Numbered from the stretch's first letter, positions 14,738 to 24,457 are shown. The stretch: DNA of 34,395 bases from Tannerellaceae bacterium (GCA_031259845.1 JAIRKZ010000011.1:1-34395), one strand, 5' to 3'. Numbers and translations are program-made. Notes: generated from the letters alone by a model not told the origin.

Positions 14738-17629
14738 ATGAAACCGTTCTTATATCAGATAGCATCTCTTTTTTACGGTGCATGCGGGACAGACATCAGC
14801 CGGTATGCTTTTGTGTTTCCTAACAGGCGTGCGGGATTGTTTTTTCAAAAATATTTGTCGGAGACAGCCGGCAAACCTTTATTCTCGCCGGCTATCTTTA
14901 CTATCAATGATTTGTTCCTGGCGTTGAGCGGCAAACAGGTAGCCGACCGTATGTCGATGCTTTTTACTTTGTATACGATTTATACGGAAAAGAGTAAAGA
15001 GGGCGGGACGTTTGATGAATTTCTTTATTGGGGCGAAATGCTGTTGAATGATTTTGACGATGTAGACAAGTATATGGTAGACGCCCGCATGTTATTTACG
15101 AACGTAACAGACTTGCGTGAAATAGAAAAGGATTTCAGTTTCCTCAGTGAAACGCAAATAGCGGCTATCCGTTCGTTCTGGTCGTCTTTCCATCCTAAAA
15201 ACGACGGTAACAACCAGCAGCATTTCCTTGCTTTATGGAAAATACTTTACGAACTCTATACGGAACTGAAGGCAACGTTAGCCGGGGAGAATAAAGGGTA
15301 CGAGGGAATGATATTCCGCGAAGTGGTAGAAACGATTGAAAAAAACGGCGTAGAAGAGTTGCCTTATCAAAAAATCGTTTTTGTAGGGCTGAATGCCCTT
15401 TCTTTGGTGGAAGAGAAACTGTTGCTGGCATTGCAGAAAGCCGGTAAGGCCGATTTCTATTGGGATTACGCATCGGATAAGGTAATGGATACGGATAATA
15501 AAGCGTCTTACTTTGCCGGGCGGAACAAGGCGCTTTTCTCTTCCTCTTTCCCTCTCGAAGAAACAGCTCCTTCCCCGGCGGAGATAGAGGTGATAGGGAT
15601 ACCTTCGGCTATCGGGCAAGCCAAACAGACCTATGCTCTGTTAAACGAACTATGTACAACGACAGGCTTTACCGAAGAGGAGGCTTTGCGGACGGCGGTG
15701 GTTTTGGCGGATGAGCATTTGTTGCTACCCGTACTGAATGCCATCCCGGAGCAAATACGGCATATAAATGTAACGATGGGATATCCGCTGGGGGAAACGC
15801 CGGTAGCTTCGCTTATGGAATATATCCTGGCATTGCAGAAGAATGTGCGTTATATAGACCGCTGCCCCATGTTTTATTTCAGGGATGTTTTACAGATACT
15901 GAACCATCAATATGTTACGGCTTCCCAACCGGAGGTGATTACGGGCCTGGTAAGGCATATTGCGGAATATAATAAGGTAACCGTAGGGCAGGCGGAATTG
16001 AGCCAAACGCCTTTGCTGGCTATTTTATTTACACCCGTAGATGATGTTGCCCGGCTACCGGCTTATCTGATAAAGGTATTGGAAGAATTAAATAAGCAAC
16101 TGGCTGCTATGGACGGTGCGGAGGATGAAGAAAGGAACGCCTTCTCATCGAAAGATATTGAGCAGGAGTTTATCTTCCACTATTTCACAACCGTAAACAG
16201 GATGGCGGAACTGATGCACAAAGCGCAGGTGGAGATGAAGATAGATACCTGGTTTCGCCTGCTCAAGCGGATAACCGATACTATTACCATTCCGTTCCGC
16301 GGCGAACCGCTTTCGGGCTTACAGGTAATGGGCGTGCTGGAAACCCGCGCGCTGGATTTCGACAGGGTGATTATTCTTTCGATGAATGAAGGAATCTTTC
16401 CGCAGAAAAAAGCGGCTAATTCGTTTATCCCCTATAATTTGAGGCGCGGTTTTGGTTTGCCTGCTTACGAACGCCAGGACAGCGTATGGGCCTATCATTT
16501 CTATCGCCTTATCTACCGGGCGAAGAAGGTGAGTTTGCTCTATGATACCCGCAACAACGGTTTGCAGACGGGAGAGAAAAGCCGCTTTATCCACCAGCTA
16601 CATTATCATTATGAAGCGCCGGTGCGCGAGAAGCTGGTCGTCTACAATGTATCGTCGGCAAAGGCTTCTCCCATCCAAATAAAGAAAACAGACGAAGTGA
16701 TGGAACGTTTGGCCGTTTTCCGCGAAGGGGGAAAGAAAGCGATTTCGGCCAGCGCCATCAATACGTACCTGGATTGCCCGCTCAAGTTTTATTTTTCAGT
16801 AATAGAAGGCATCGAAGAAGAAGAGGAAGTAAGCGAAACGATTGGAAGCGATGTGTTCGGCAGTATCCTCCATAAGGTGATGGAAGAATTGTACGAACCT
16901 TTACAGGGTAAATTGGTAACGGCCGATTTGCTTCAGGCAATCAGGAAAGACAAGGATGCTATTACCCGGTCTGTAGCCAGTGCATTTGCCTGCTTTTTCT
17001 TTAAGACCGGAACGGTACGCCCGCTTACCGGCCAGAATTTCCTGACAGGAGAGATGATTCGCAAATATGTGGAAAAGACATTGGAACAGGATAGCAAGTT
17101 TACGCCTTTCCGTTACCTGGAATCGGAAAAAAGGATGAAAGACCTGTTTATCCTGTCCGACGGTTCCGGGATACAATTGAAGGGCTTTATCGACCGCATT
17201 GACGAAGCCGGGGACGCCATACGTATCATCGACTATAAAAGCGGAAAGGGGTTGCAGTATTTTTCTTCCCCTGAAAGCCTGTTCAGTATAAACGAAAAGG
17301 AACGCCCGAAGGCCGTTATGCAGGTTTTCATGTATGCCTGGATGTATAGCCGGTTGCCTGGAAACAGGGAGAGGACGGTTCGCCCGGGCATTTATTACAT
17401 GCGTACGATTTTTACCGGCGACTTCGACGTAAATATCTATCACCGCACCGGAGCCAGGGAGAAGCAGGCAGTAGAACGCTTTTCGGATTATGCCGAAGCG
17501 TTTGAAGCGAATATGCGCGCCTGCCTGGATGAAATATTCGGGACGTCCGCTCCCTTTGTTCAAACGCCCACAGAGAAGGCCTGCGCTTATTGTACGTTTA
17601 AGGATATTTGCGGGAAACAGGGGCGTTAA
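14738..17629 (+). CDS. AddB-like helicase-nuclease, PD-(D/E)XK family
   Basis: The product has 963 residues. The N-terminal part (about 1-300) resembles the inactivated helicase module of AddB (RYAFVFPNRRAGLFFQKYL is a degenerate ATP-site region). The middle has VMGVLETRALDFDRVIILSM, a helicase motif region shared with UvrD/AddB. The C-terminal nuclease has the PD-(D/E)XK core GFIDRID (Asp819) and IIDYKSG (Asp832, Lys834). Four cysteines flanking the nuclease (Cys680; then Cys949, Cys952, Cys958 in CAYCTFKDIC) have the AddB/Cas4 pattern that binds a 4Fe-4S cluster. AddAB processes double-strand ends for recombination. The usual AddA (UvrD-like) partner gene is not adjacent; the next gene is convergent and overlaps its end by a few bases. 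Confidence 0.9.
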   Translation: MKPFLYQIASLFYGACGTDISRYAFVFPNRRAGLFFQKYLSETAGKPLFSPAIFTINDLFLALSGKQVADRMSMLFTLYTIYTEKSKEGGTFDEFLYWGEMLLNDFDDVDKYMVDARMLFTNVTDLREIEKDFSFLSETQIAAIRSFWSSFHPKNDGNNQQHFLALWKILYELYTELKATLAGENKGYEGMIFREVVETIEKNGVEELPYQKIVFVGLNALSLVEEKLLLALQKAGKADFYWDYASDKVMDTDNKASYFAGRNKALFSSSFPLEETAPSPAEIEVIGIPSAIGQAKQTYALLNELCTTTGFTEEEALRTAVVLADEHLLLPVLNAIPEQIRHINVTMGYPLGETPVASLMEYILALQKNVRYIDRCPMFYFRDVLQILNHQYVTASQPEVITGLVRHIAEYNKVTVGQAELSQTPLLAILFTPVDDVARLPAYLIKVLEELNKQLAAMDGAEDEERNAFSSKDIEQEFIFHYFTTVNRMAELMHKAQVEMKIDTWFRLLKRITDTITIPFRGEPLSGLQVMGVLETRALDFDRVIILSMNEGIFPQKKAANSFIPYNLRRGFGLPAYERQDSVWAYHFYRLIYRAKKVSLLYDTRNNGLQTGEKSRFIHQLHYHYEAPVREKLVVYNVSSAKASPIQIKKTDEVMERLAVFREGGKKAISASAINTYLDCPLKFYFSVIEGIEEEEEVSETIGSDVFGSILHKVMEELYEPLQGKLVTADLLQAIRKDKDAITRSVASAFACFFFKTGTVRPLTGQNFLTGEMIRKYVEKTLEQDSKFTPFRYLESEKRMKDLFILSDGSGIQLKGFIDRIDEAGDAIRIIDYKSGKGLQYFSSPESLFSINEKERPKAVMQVFMYAWMYSRLPGNRERTVRPGIYYMRTIFTGDFDVNIYHRTGAREKQAVERFSDYAEAFEANMRACLDEIFGTSAPFVQTPTEKACAYCTFKDICGKQGR

Positions 17630-18333
17630 AAAAGAAAACCGAGTGAGATATTCATCATATTGGTACGTTTATCTATCGTGATATTGTCTTCACCAGGTTC
17701 GCGGGAACTGTAGTCTTTAAAATCCGAATCCACCTGGTTTAAGCCAAATTCATAGGTGACGTCAAAGAAGAAACGCCAGATGGTAACTCCCACGCCGCAT
17801 GCGATGTTGATTCCCCAAGGCGTACTGTCGCTGATGTATCTGCGGGGCGAGTCGGATAAACCGGACGAATAGCTTACATTATAGCTGTATTTAATAGTGG
17901 GTCCTGCCATAAAGCTTAACCCGTAAGGCCCTTCGTTCACCATTTTATAGCCTATCAATACGGGGGCTTCTATGGACTTTACTTTATACGTCAACTGGTC
18001 GGAACTGCGTGTTATAGCGGTTGCTTCTATTACGGTGGGAAGATTGAAATAAATGTCGCCCGAAGCATACCGCCAGGATACGCTGGGCTGAAGGAAAATT
18101 CTGTCTATATTGATACGGCAAAAAGCGGCGGCCAATACGCCTACTTTGTATTGTAAGTGGATATTTTCCGCTTTTTCCCCGTCAATCCTGATAGAGTTAA
18201 TAATCGGAAAGGTGGAATTGAGGCCTGCTTTAGCGCCCCAGTTGAAAACTTTCTCTCCCGCCTTTACCTTATTTTGCGTATAGGCCGGCAGGAGAGAGAA
18301 AAGAAATAACCCAATGAAAAAGGCTTTCGACAT
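17626..18333 (-). CDS. PorT-like outer membrane beta-barrel protein
   Basis: The product has 235 residues. A signal peptide (MSKAFFIGLFLFSLLPAYTQ) is followed by alternating hydrophobic beta strands such as WGAKAGLNSTFPI, LQYKVGVLAAAFCRI, IFLQPSVSWRYASG, IEAPVLIGYKM and GLSFMAGPTIKYSY, ending in a terminal aromatic strand MMNISLGFLF, the signal for outer-membrane insertion. This is the plan of small 8-10 stranded porin-family (OMP_b-brl) proteins of Bacteroidetes. The ligand or role is unknown. It is the last gene of the pyrB-pyrI-flavin reductase run, starting eight bases after the reductase gene. Its 3' end overlaps the stop of the convergent AddB-like gene. Confidence 0.87.
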   Translation of the reverse strand: MSKAFFIGLFLFSLLPAYTQNKVKAGEKVFNWGAKAGLNSTFPIINSIRIDGEKAENIHLQYKVGVLAAAFCRINIDRIFLQPSVSWRYASGDIYFNLPTVIEATAITRSSDQLTYKVKSIEAPVLIGYKMVNEGPYGLSFMAGPTIKYSYNVSYSSGLSDSPRRYISDSTPWGINIACGVGVTIWRFFFDVTYEFGLNQVDSDFKDYSSREPGEDNITIDKRTNMMNISLGFLF

Positions 18334-18341
18334 ACTGTTTT

Positions 18342-18911
18342 TTATTCTTTCTTTTTCCTTACCGACCAGCCGAATTTACCTATTAATTGGCCCAATCCAT
18401 AATACTTGCCGTGTGAATAGGCTAATAGCTTTGCTTTTTCCATATCGAAGGCGCCGGTTGCTTCGTTCAGGTATTTGTCGTCGGCCCTTATATTTACCAC
18501 ATCGGCTATGAACATGTCGTGGCTTCCTAAAGCCATTATTTCACGTACCCGGCATTCGACAGAGAGGGGGGATTCTTCAATCAGGGGGGCTTTTACCACG
18601 GAGGCTTTACCGGGCGTGAGATTCATCTCCCCGAATTTATTATGTTCTTTGCCTGACGTTACGCCGCACCAATCCGTAGCAAAAGCCAACGATTCGGTTG
18701 TGAGGTTGATGACAAATTCCATATTTTTCTTCAGGATAGGGTATGAATGGCGCTCCGGGCGGACAGAGATGTAACACATCGGCGGATTTGTACAGAGCGT
18801 GCCCACCCAGCTTACCGTGAGAATCGTATACTCGGCAGGCTCGCTGCCGCAACTAATCATAACTGCCGGTAGAGGATAGATCATCGTTCCCGGCTTCCAG
18901 TCTGTTTTCAT
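18342..18911 (-). CDS. Flavin reductase family (FMN-binding split barrel) protein
   Basis: The product has 189 residues and is cytoplasmic. The motif order fits the flavin-reductase-like FMN-binding domain: [23 protein letters not shown] (strand plus flavin-contact loop), the phosphate-binding region [15 protein letters not shown], then [19 protein letters not shown], and a C-terminal [10 protein letters not shown] strand. Members reduce free flavin or act as flavoenzymes in oxygen tolerance and aromatic metabolism, and the specific substrate cannot be read. Its start overlaps the stop of pyrI (ATGA), so it is translationally coupled to pyrimidine synthesis genes. Whether that is functional or only positional is not known. 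Confidence 0.9.
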   Translation of the reverse strand: MKTDWKPGTMIYPLPAVMISCGSEPAEYTILTVSWVGTLCTNPPMCYISVRPERHSYPILKKNMEFVINLTTESLAFATDWCGVTSGKEHNKFGEMNLTPGKASVVKAPLIEESPLSVECRVREIMALGSHDMFIADVVNIRADDKYLNEATGAFDMEKAKLLAYSHGKYYGLGQLIGKFGWSVRKKKE

Positions 18912-19372
18912 TTGATTATAATATCTTCTTTGTTTATTTTACGTTCGCAATAACGGCATTTGATAGCGCCTTTTTCTTTATCAATCACATCGAAGCGGGT
19001 AAGCATCGGCTCATTGTTGGTAATGCACTTGGGGTTATTGCATTTTACGATGCCGGTGAGTTTGCCAGGCAGGGTGACCGGATATTTTTTTATCACTTCA
19101 TAATCGCGTATTACGTTCAGTATTACGTTGGGGGCGATGAGCGCTATACGGTTTATTTCATCTTCTTCAAAGAATTTATCGGCAATTTTGATCATCCCTT
19201 TGCGCCCCATTTTTTTACTGTAGAAATTATTCCCGATGGTGATTGTGTTGTTCATCTTGTCTAATTCGAGCAGATGGGCTACTTTAAATAATTGGGAGGG
19301 GGGGATATGGTCTATAGCCGTGCCGTTTTCCAGGGCGGCTACCTGTAGTTCTTTTTTCTTTTTTGCAGACAT
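18908..19372 (-). CDS. pyrI: Aspartate carbamoyltransferase regulatory chain
   Basis: The product has 154 residues, as in E. coli PyrI. The N-terminal nucleotide-binding domain (about 8-100) includes [21 protein letters not shown], where the conserved IDHI lies in the allosteric effector site. The C-terminal zinc domain has Cys111, Cys116 (C-x4-C), Cys139 and Cys142 (C-x2-C), the four ligands that hold the zinc required for contact with PyrB. It binds CTP/ATP and gives the holoenzyme feedback control of the first committed step of pyrimidine synthesis. It starts six bases after pyrB and overlaps the flavin reductase gene. Confidence 0.97.
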   Translation of the reverse strand: MSAKKKKELQVAALENGTAIDHIPPSQLFKVAHLLELDKMNNTITIGNNFYSKKMGRKGMIKIADKFFEEDEINRIALIAPNVILNVIRDYEVIKKYPVTLPGKLTGIVKCNNPKCITNNEPMLTRFDVIDKEKGAIKCRYCERKINKEDIIIK

Positions 19373-19378
19373 GGCTTT

Positions 19379-20299
19379 TTATATTAAATGATTTATACCC
19401 AAGGCTTCGCAAATGATCGCCTGGCGTGTGAACAGTCCGTTGCGGGCCTGCTGGATAAAGTAAGCTTTCGGATTGTCGTCTACGTCGTAGGCTATTTCGT
19501 TCACACGGGGCAGGGGGTGCAGGATGCGGAGGTTTTCTTTGCTGTTTTTGAGCATCTCGTTCTTCAGGATACAGATGTTTTTTACCCGTTCGTACTCTTC
19601 CATATCGGTAAAGCGTTCGCGCTGTACGCGGGTCATATACAGGATATCCGATTGGTTGATGATGTCTTCGGTAAAATCGGTATGCTCCGTGTAGGGGATG
19701 TTCAGTTTGTCGCAAATGTTTTTTTGTTCCTCCGGCATGCGTAATTCTTCCGGGGCTACAAAATGGAAGGTGGGATTGAAATAAGACATTCCCACGATTA
19801 GCGAGTGCACCGTGCGGCCGTATTTCAAATCGCCCACGATCGTGATGGAGAGGTCTGTCAGTTTTCCCTGCGTCTTTTGTATGGAATACAAATCCAGCAG
19901 GGTTTGCGAGGGATGCTGGTTGGCCCCGTCGCCGGCATTGATGACGGGTATACCGGTTACTTCCGAAGCATAACGCGCCGCACCTTCCAGATGATGCCTC
20001 ATGATGATAAGGTCGGCATAATTGCTTACCATGAGGATGGTGTCTTTCAGCGTTTCTCCTTTCGACGAACTTGTGGTGGAAGCATCCTGGAAACCAACGA
20101 CGCGCCCCCCCAGGCGGTTGACGGCCGTTTCAAAACTCAGGCGGGTACGGGTAGAGGGTTCGAAGAATAAGGTGGCGGCTACTTTGCCGTTGAGCAGCGT
20201 CCGGTTCGGGTTGGCCTCGAACCGGGCAGCGTTCTTCAGGATGCGCAGGATGTCTTCCCTGGAGCATTGATCTATGGAAACTAAGCTTTTACCAGGCAT
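19379..20299 (-). CDS. pyrB: Aspartate carbamoyltransferase catalytic chain
   Basis: The product has 306 residues, the family length. It makes N-carbamoyl-L-aspartate from carbamoyl phosphate and aspartate. The carbamoyl-phosphate loop [13 protein letters not shown] carries Ser49-Thr50-Arg51-Thr52-Arg53. [12 protein letters not shown] and [11 protein letters not shown] supply further active-site and aspartate-domain contacts, and [10 protein letters not shown] gives the 240s-loop region. Together with pyrI it forms the c6r6 allosteric enzyme. It heads a run of four genes (pyrB, pyrI, flavin reductase, barrel) with minimal gaps. The 43 bases separating it from the upstream alkaline phosphatase gene hold no obvious leader peptide or attenuator. 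Confidence 0.98.
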   Translation of the reverse strand: MPGKSLVSIDQCSREDILRILKNAARFEANPNRTLLNGKVAATLFFEPSTRTRLSFETAVNRLGGRVVGFQDASTTSSSKGETLKDTILMVSNYADLIIMRHHLEGAARYASEVTGIPVINAGDGANQHPSQTLLDLYSIQKTQGKLTDLSITIVGDLKYGRTVHSLIVGMSYFNPTFHFVAPEELRMPEEQKNICDKLNIPYTEHTDFTEDIINQSDILYMTRVQRERFTDMEEYERVKNICILKNEMLKNSKENLRILHPLPRVNEIAYDVDDNPKAYFIQQARNGLFTRQAIICEALGINHLI

Positions 20300-20342
20300 G
20301 TTTTTTTAATCTTTTCTGTAAAAAAATTATCACTTTCACTAA

Positions 20343-22040
20343 TTATTCCATACAGGCGGCTAATTCTTCCGGCAGATAGAAGGTATTATTCCTGTCTACA
20401 TAAACGATAACGGAGCCCAGGCGGATTTCTTTCTCTCCTTTCCGGCCTTCCGTCGCGATATTTGTGAATGGCTTTATATTCAGTTGCTTCTTTTTATTCT
20501 TTACCACTAATGTGGGAAAGCCTTTTTCTTCTTCAGGCGGGATAATCTCACAGGCGTATCCTTTGAATACCTCCATGTGCGGGGCAAAGCGCCGCGCGGT
20601 TAATTCATCCAGTACATCCCTGTCCAGTCCGAAGAGCTTGCATAGGTATGCATTCAGTTCAATATTGGTATGCATGCCCCGGGGTATGTCTCCCTGCGGA
20701 TGATAGCCGGCCAGGAATACCTCTTCGCCCGTATGCCCCCCGGTAGTAAAACCGAAGCACGTTTTGGATGTAATCAGTTTGGAAATGAACGTATTCAGCG
20801 ACCCGCTATAGAGCGACGGCTCAATGCCCTCAGACAAACGTTCGCTTTCGGGGACGGGGCTATTTCTGTAGCCACCGCAATGGTACAGGGCTTTGAGTTC
20901 CTGTTCGTTCAATTCAAAACCGGCATATTCGCGGAATATATTTTGCACTTCCGAAGCAGGTTCGCCGTTTAACTTCCGGGCAAAGCCTTCGGCTGTCAGT
21001 TTGAATTGGGAGAAGGCATGGAAAAGCTGGTCTTTCGTCAGTTTGTCGTATCCGCCGCAGCGGTTCGCCCCTAAGCTGATACCGCTGTTACCATGGTCGG
21101 GCACGATGATAACGGCCGTCTCTCCATCTTCCTGCGCAAATTGTAGCGCCACGCCGCAAGCCCGGTCGAAAGCCAGGAAATCGGTAGCCATTCCTACCGG
21201 GTCGTTTGCATGCGCCGCCCAGTCTATCTTACTGCCTTCTACCATCAGGAAGAAGCCGTTTTCATTCTTCGACAGTTTCTCAATGGCGGTACGGGTCATT
21301 TCCTCAATCGAAGGCTGATTGCCGGGATCGCGGTCGGCTTCGTAGGCCATTTCACGGTCTCCGTACAGCGCCCACATTTTACCGGATGTATCCTTGCGCA
21401 TACCGCCCAGGTCATTTTTGTAAATGGAATATCCGTTTGATTTGAGATACGTTTCACTTTCTTCAGACAACAGGGATACGCCCCCGCCTATCACCACACT
21501 CAAATCATTGTGCACCATTTGCGGGACAATCCACTCGTATTTGCTCCGGTTGTAACTATGGGCCGAGCAATCCGCCGGCGTAGCATGCGGAAATTCGCAG
21601 GTAAAGACCAGTCCCGCAGCCTTATTATGCAATAATTTGCCTGCCTCCAACACGGTTGTTAATGGCTGGAAGGCGCGCGCCGGGTCGTTTGGATAGATGT
21701 CGTTCGCCGGGTCGCTTTCGGGATACGTGGATACATAGCCTGTGCGGCTGGGATAACCGGTCATGTAGCAAGAGGTGGTAGGGGCCGAATCGCCGATGGG
21801 AGCATTGGAAGAGTGTGTGCGAACGGTTCCGCAGAGCCAGGGGTCGATGTTTAATTTGGGTAGTTCCGGGTGGTTGTACCATTGCAGCCACCGCGCGATA
21901 GATACGGTGGCTAATGAAGTTCCGTCCGGAATCATAAGAATGATGTTTTTAACCGTTTTGGGTTCGTTTGTTCTCTCTGCTCCGTTTACCGGCATGATAA
22001 ACAGGGCAAACAAAAGTAAAAGCGTTGTTGTCTTATTCAT
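20343..22040 (-). CDS. Alkaline phosphatase (PhoA superfamily)
   Basis: The product has 565 residues with a signal peptide (LLLLFALFIMPVNG, cleaved near 20), so it is probably periplasmic. Metal and catalytic motifs of the superfamily are visible: MIPDGTS (Asp39), GDSAPTTS with nucleophile Ser85 after Asp84, MVEGSKIDWAAHANDP, IIVPDHGNSG and TTGGHTGEEV (His ligand). It hydrolyses phosphomonoesters with two zinc ions and one magnesium. A C-terminal extension of about 80 residues (from RRFAPHMEVFKGY) follows the core; it is beta-rich with a short basic run (VVKNKKKQ) and may help in substrate binding or anchoring. The gene starts 20 bases after the M24 peptidase and is likely cotranscribed. No Pho box was recognised. 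Confidence 0.94.
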   Translation of the reverse strand: MNKTTTLLLLFALFIMPVNGAERTNEPKTVKNIILMIPDGTSLATVSIARWLQWYNHPELPKLNIDPWLCGTVRTHSSNAPIGDSAPTTSCYMTGYPSRTGYVSTYPESDPANDIYPNDPARAFQPLTTVLEAGKLLHNKAAGLVFTCEFPHATPADCSAHSYNRSKYEWIVPQMVHNDLSVVIGGGVSLLSEESETYLKSNGYSIYKNDLGGMRKDTSGKMWALYGDREMAYEADRDPGNQPSIEEMTRTAIEKLSKNENGFFLMVEGSKIDWAAHANDPVGMATDFLAFDRACGVALQFAQEDGETAVIIVPDHGNSGISLGANRCGGYDKLTKDQLFHAFSQFKLTAEGFARKLNGEPASEVQNIFREYAGFELNEQELKALYHCGGYRNSPVPESERLSEGIEPSLYSGSLNTFISKLITSKTCFGFTTGGHTGEEVFLAGYHPQGDIPRGMHTNIELNAYLCKLFGLDRDVLDELTARRFAPHMEVFKGYACEIIPPEEEKGFPTLVVKNKKKQLNIKPFTNIATEGRKGEKEIRLGSVIVYVDRNNTFYLPEELAACME

Positions 22041-22060
22041 TATGTTATTAATTTATGTTT

Positions 22061-23230
22061 TTATAATTGAATAATAGTTTCTTCGGCAAGCGTTAATTTT
22101 TCAAGGCCCGATGCGGTAACTACATAACTGTTTTCCACCCCCACGGCTCCTACGCCCGGAATAACGAATTTGGGTTCCAGGGCAAATACCATATCGGGCG
22201 CAAGACGTTCCTTCGAGCGTGCGGCGAGCACCGGCAGTTCGTTTATCTGTATGCCGATACCGTGTCCTACAAACTTAGCCTGTTGCTTCGTTCCCATAAA
22301 ACAGGACGACAGGCCTTCCTCTCCGGCGATGCGGTAAGACAGGTTGTACAGTTCGGCGCAAGACGTCCCGGGCTTTGCCATAGCTTCTATTTCCTGCTGG
22401 ATACGAATGGATACCGCATGCGCTTTATACGCCTGCTGCGGCAATTTGCCAATGGAGAAGACGCGCGTCATATCGGTGATGTAAGCCGTATAATTGCCCG
22501 CCATATCTACCATAACGGCCATACCGTTTTCCAATACAGTCCCGTTAGCGCCAAGCGGCAACGAGGTAACGCCCCCGCCCCCCAAAGCAAAATCGTAAGG
22601 CGAAGGCGCCTGGGCGTTATCGCCGGCTAAAAGGCTTCCCATGAATATATTCATATTGCTGCCGAATGCGCGGAACAAGCCGATCGAACCGTTCAGGCGC
22701 ATCCGTTTTTCTATTTCGCATTGAAACTCCAGGTCGGTCATGCCCGGACGATAGCAGGAGGGTATCTCTGCGTATGTTTTATCGTGTTGCCTGGCCGATA
22801 TCCTGAATTGCTCAATCTCCCAAGGCGTTTTGATACTGCGCAGGCTGCGCATAAGGGCTGTTGCATTGGCCGTTTCTTCCGGCTGGAATACGGCTAAGAG
22901 GCGCATGTATTCATTATAGGTCAATTCATCTGCTTCGAGCAATAGTTTTTCCGGTTTCCTTATGCCTCTTTCAGCAAAAGCATTCGCCATTTCTTCGGGC
23001 TTGCGGATATAAATCACTTGTTCGCCGCTTAACCCGTTCGGGCGTTTAACAAAAAAGAGGGGTTCTCCCTCCACCGGCAAATAAAAATAACCATTAAAAA
23101 TAGCGCCGGCCATATAATATAGATTAACATCAATAGCCAACAAGCATCCATCTGCACCCATCGCCTCCATTGCCTGCTGTACCCGGCCCCGTTTCAACAG
23201 CAAATCATCGGTTAATATCTTTTTTATCAT
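22061..23230 (-). CDS. M24-family metallopeptidase (Xaa-Pro peptidase-like)
   Basis: The product is 389 residues from the ATG at 23230; the frame also has an upstream TTG at 23242 that I reject in favour of ATG. The N-terminal creatinase-like domain (about 1-125) precedes the pita-bread catalytic domain. Metal ligands of the family are seen: Asp in VMVDMAGNY, Asp in YITDMTRVF, His in KFVGHGIGIQINE, Glu in ALEPKFV and Glu in GVENSYVV. Such enzymes remove N-terminal residues, often before proline, using two Mn or Co ions. No signal peptide is present, so it is cytoplasmic. It precedes the alkaline phosphatase gene. Confidence 0.93.
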   Translation of the reverse strand: MIKKILTDDLLLKRGRVQQAMEAMGADGCLLAIDVNLYYMAGAIFNGYFYLPVEGEPLFFVKRPNGLSGEQVIYIRKPEEMANAFAERGIRKPEKLLLEADELTYNEYMRLLAVFQPEETANATALMRSLRSIKTPWEIEQFRISARQHDKTYAEIPSCYRPGMTDLEFQCEIEKRMRLNGSIGLFRAFGSNMNIFMGSLLAGDNAQAPSPYDFALGGGGVTSLPLGANGTVLENGMAVMVDMAGNYTAYITDMTRVFSIGKLPQQAYKAHAVSIRIQQEIEAMAKPGTSCAELYNLSYRIAGEEGLSSCFMGTKQQAKFVGHGIGIQINELPVLAARSKERLAPDMVFALEPKFVIPGVGAVGVENSYVVTASGLEKLTLAEETIIQL

Positions 23231-23274
23231 CCTTTTTTGCAATCTGTTAGTATGAATATCTCCTTATCGAACAT

Positions 23275-23306
23275 CAAAATTACTAAATCCGGGCTATCCC
23301 GGCAAC
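23275..23306 (-). promoter_or_regulatory. Candidate promoter for the M24 peptidase, with internal palindrome
   Basis: On the minus strand GTTG (23303-23306) is followed, after 20 bases, by TAATTTTG (23275-23282), a Bacteroidetes-type promoter with an imperfect -33 box. The spacer contains the palindrome CCGGG-CTAT-CCCGG (23289-23302). It could be an operator, or the stem of a terminator for nadD, which stops at 23325, because T-rich sequence follows it on the minus strand. A second -7-like TATCTTTG lies at 23326-23333. Confidence 0.42.
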
Positions 23307-23324
23307 TTTTCTATAAAGTTCTTT

Positions 23325-23879
23325 TCAAAGATAGTGGCGAACACTTTCCGGTAAGAAAAAGCGTATGTCTTTGCCTTCCCTGTATGCCTGCCGTACGAAG
23401 GAGGAAGATATTTCTATAACAGGAGCCTTTACCTGCCGTACGGAAGGATAGTTGCCGGGGATGATTACTTCGCACCCCAGGCGCGGATAGATGATGACAG
23501 GGAAATTGCGGAGGATTGTTTCGTAATCTTTCCATTGCCCGATAAGCAACCAATTATCCGCTCCCATGATGAAATGAAAGAGATGTTCGGGATATGCTTT
23601 TTGGAGTTTCGTTAGCGTGTCTATCGTGTAGGAAGGTTTGGGTAGTGAAAACTCAAAATCGCTTACTTTGAATTTAGGATAATCGCCGATGGCTTTTTCC
23701 ACCATTTGATAGCGTATCTTGTCGTCTAATAGCGCGAGGCCCTTTTTTAAAGGGCTCTGGGGGGTGACCAGAAACCATACTTCATCCAATGATTCGTATT
23801 CGCACAGCCAATTCGCCAGAGCAAGATGCCCGATGTGGACGGGATTGAAGGAGCCGGAAAAGATACCCGTTTTTTTCAT
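23325..23879 (-). CDS. nadD: Nicotinate-nucleotide adenylyltransferase
   Basis: The product has 184 residues. It transfers AMP from ATP to nicotinate mononucleotide in NAD synthesis. The nucleotidyltransferase motif [14 protein letters not shown] (with H-x-G-H) is at about 9-22, and the C-terminal [21 protein letters not shown] is the ATP-phosphate motif (S-S-x-x-R). The middle contains [13 protein letters not shown] and FIMGADNWL, typical of NadD rather than CoaD. The start overlaps the stop of gmk as ATGA. The yicC-gmk-nadD order is, to my knowledge, common in Bacteroidetes. Confidence 0.96.
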   Translation of the reverse strand: MKKTGIFSGSFNPVHIGHLALANWLCEYESLDEVWFLVTPQSPLKKGLALLDDKIRYQMVEKAIGDYPKFKVSDFEFSLPKPSYTIDTLTKLQKAYPEHLFHFIMGADNWLLIGQWKDYETILRNFPVIIYPRLGCEVIIPGNYPSVRQVKAPVIEISSSFVRQAYREGKDIRFFLPESVRHYL

Positions 23880-24442
23880 TGATCCAGAAATGCCTTTACA
23901 ACGTGAAGTACTTCCTCCTGGGCTTTTCCCAAATCATCATTAACAACCACTGCGTCGAAATGCCGGGCAAACCTCATTTCATATTCGGCTTTGGCCATCC
24001 GGCTTTCGATTACCCCGGGCGCATCCGTACCTCTTCCTGTTAGCCGTTTACGCAACTCGTCAATAGAAGGGGGCAGGATGAATATAGAAAGCGCCCGGCC
24101 TTCGTAATATTCTTTTATCCTGCATCCGCCAGCCACATCCACGTCAAGAATCACATTATCTCCTCTTGCCAGGATACGTTCTACTTCCTCTTTCAGCGTT
24201 CCGTAAAACGTACCGGGATAGACTTCTTCATATTCCAGGAAATCACCTGTTTCAATACGTTTGCGAAACTCTTCCGGCGAAAGAAAATAATACTCCACTC
24301 CATGCTGTTCTTCGCCGCGCGGAAGGCGGCTGGTAGCCGAAACGGAAAAGCACAGGCGGAAATCTTGTTTTAATAAATGATTAATAATAGTTGATTTCCC
24401 GGAACCGGAAGGAGCGGAAAACAGGATTAACTTTCCAGGCAT
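23876..24442 (-). CDS. gmk: Guanylate kinase
   Basis: The product has 188 residues, the usual length. It phosphorylates GMP to GDP with ATP. The P-loop [10 protein letters not shown] is at about 9-18. The GMP-binding region follows ([19 protein letters not shown], then [16 protein letters not shown]), then [11 protein letters not shown] and the lid region [17 protein letters not shown]. It is a cytoplasmic enzyme. The gene begins 15 bases after yicC and overlaps nadD by four bases, so the three are an operon. Confidence 0.97.
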   Translation of the reverse strand: MPGKLILFSAPSGSGKSTIINHLLKQDFRLCFSVSATSRLPRGEEQHGVEYYFLSPEEFRKRIETGDFLEYEEVYPGTFYGTLKEEVERILARGDNVILDVDVAGGCRIKEYYEGRALSIFILPPSIDELRKRLTGRGTDAPGVIESRMAKAEYEMRFARHFDAVVVNDDLGKAQEEVLHVVKAFLDQ

Positions 24443-24457
24443 TTTACGGATGAATCA

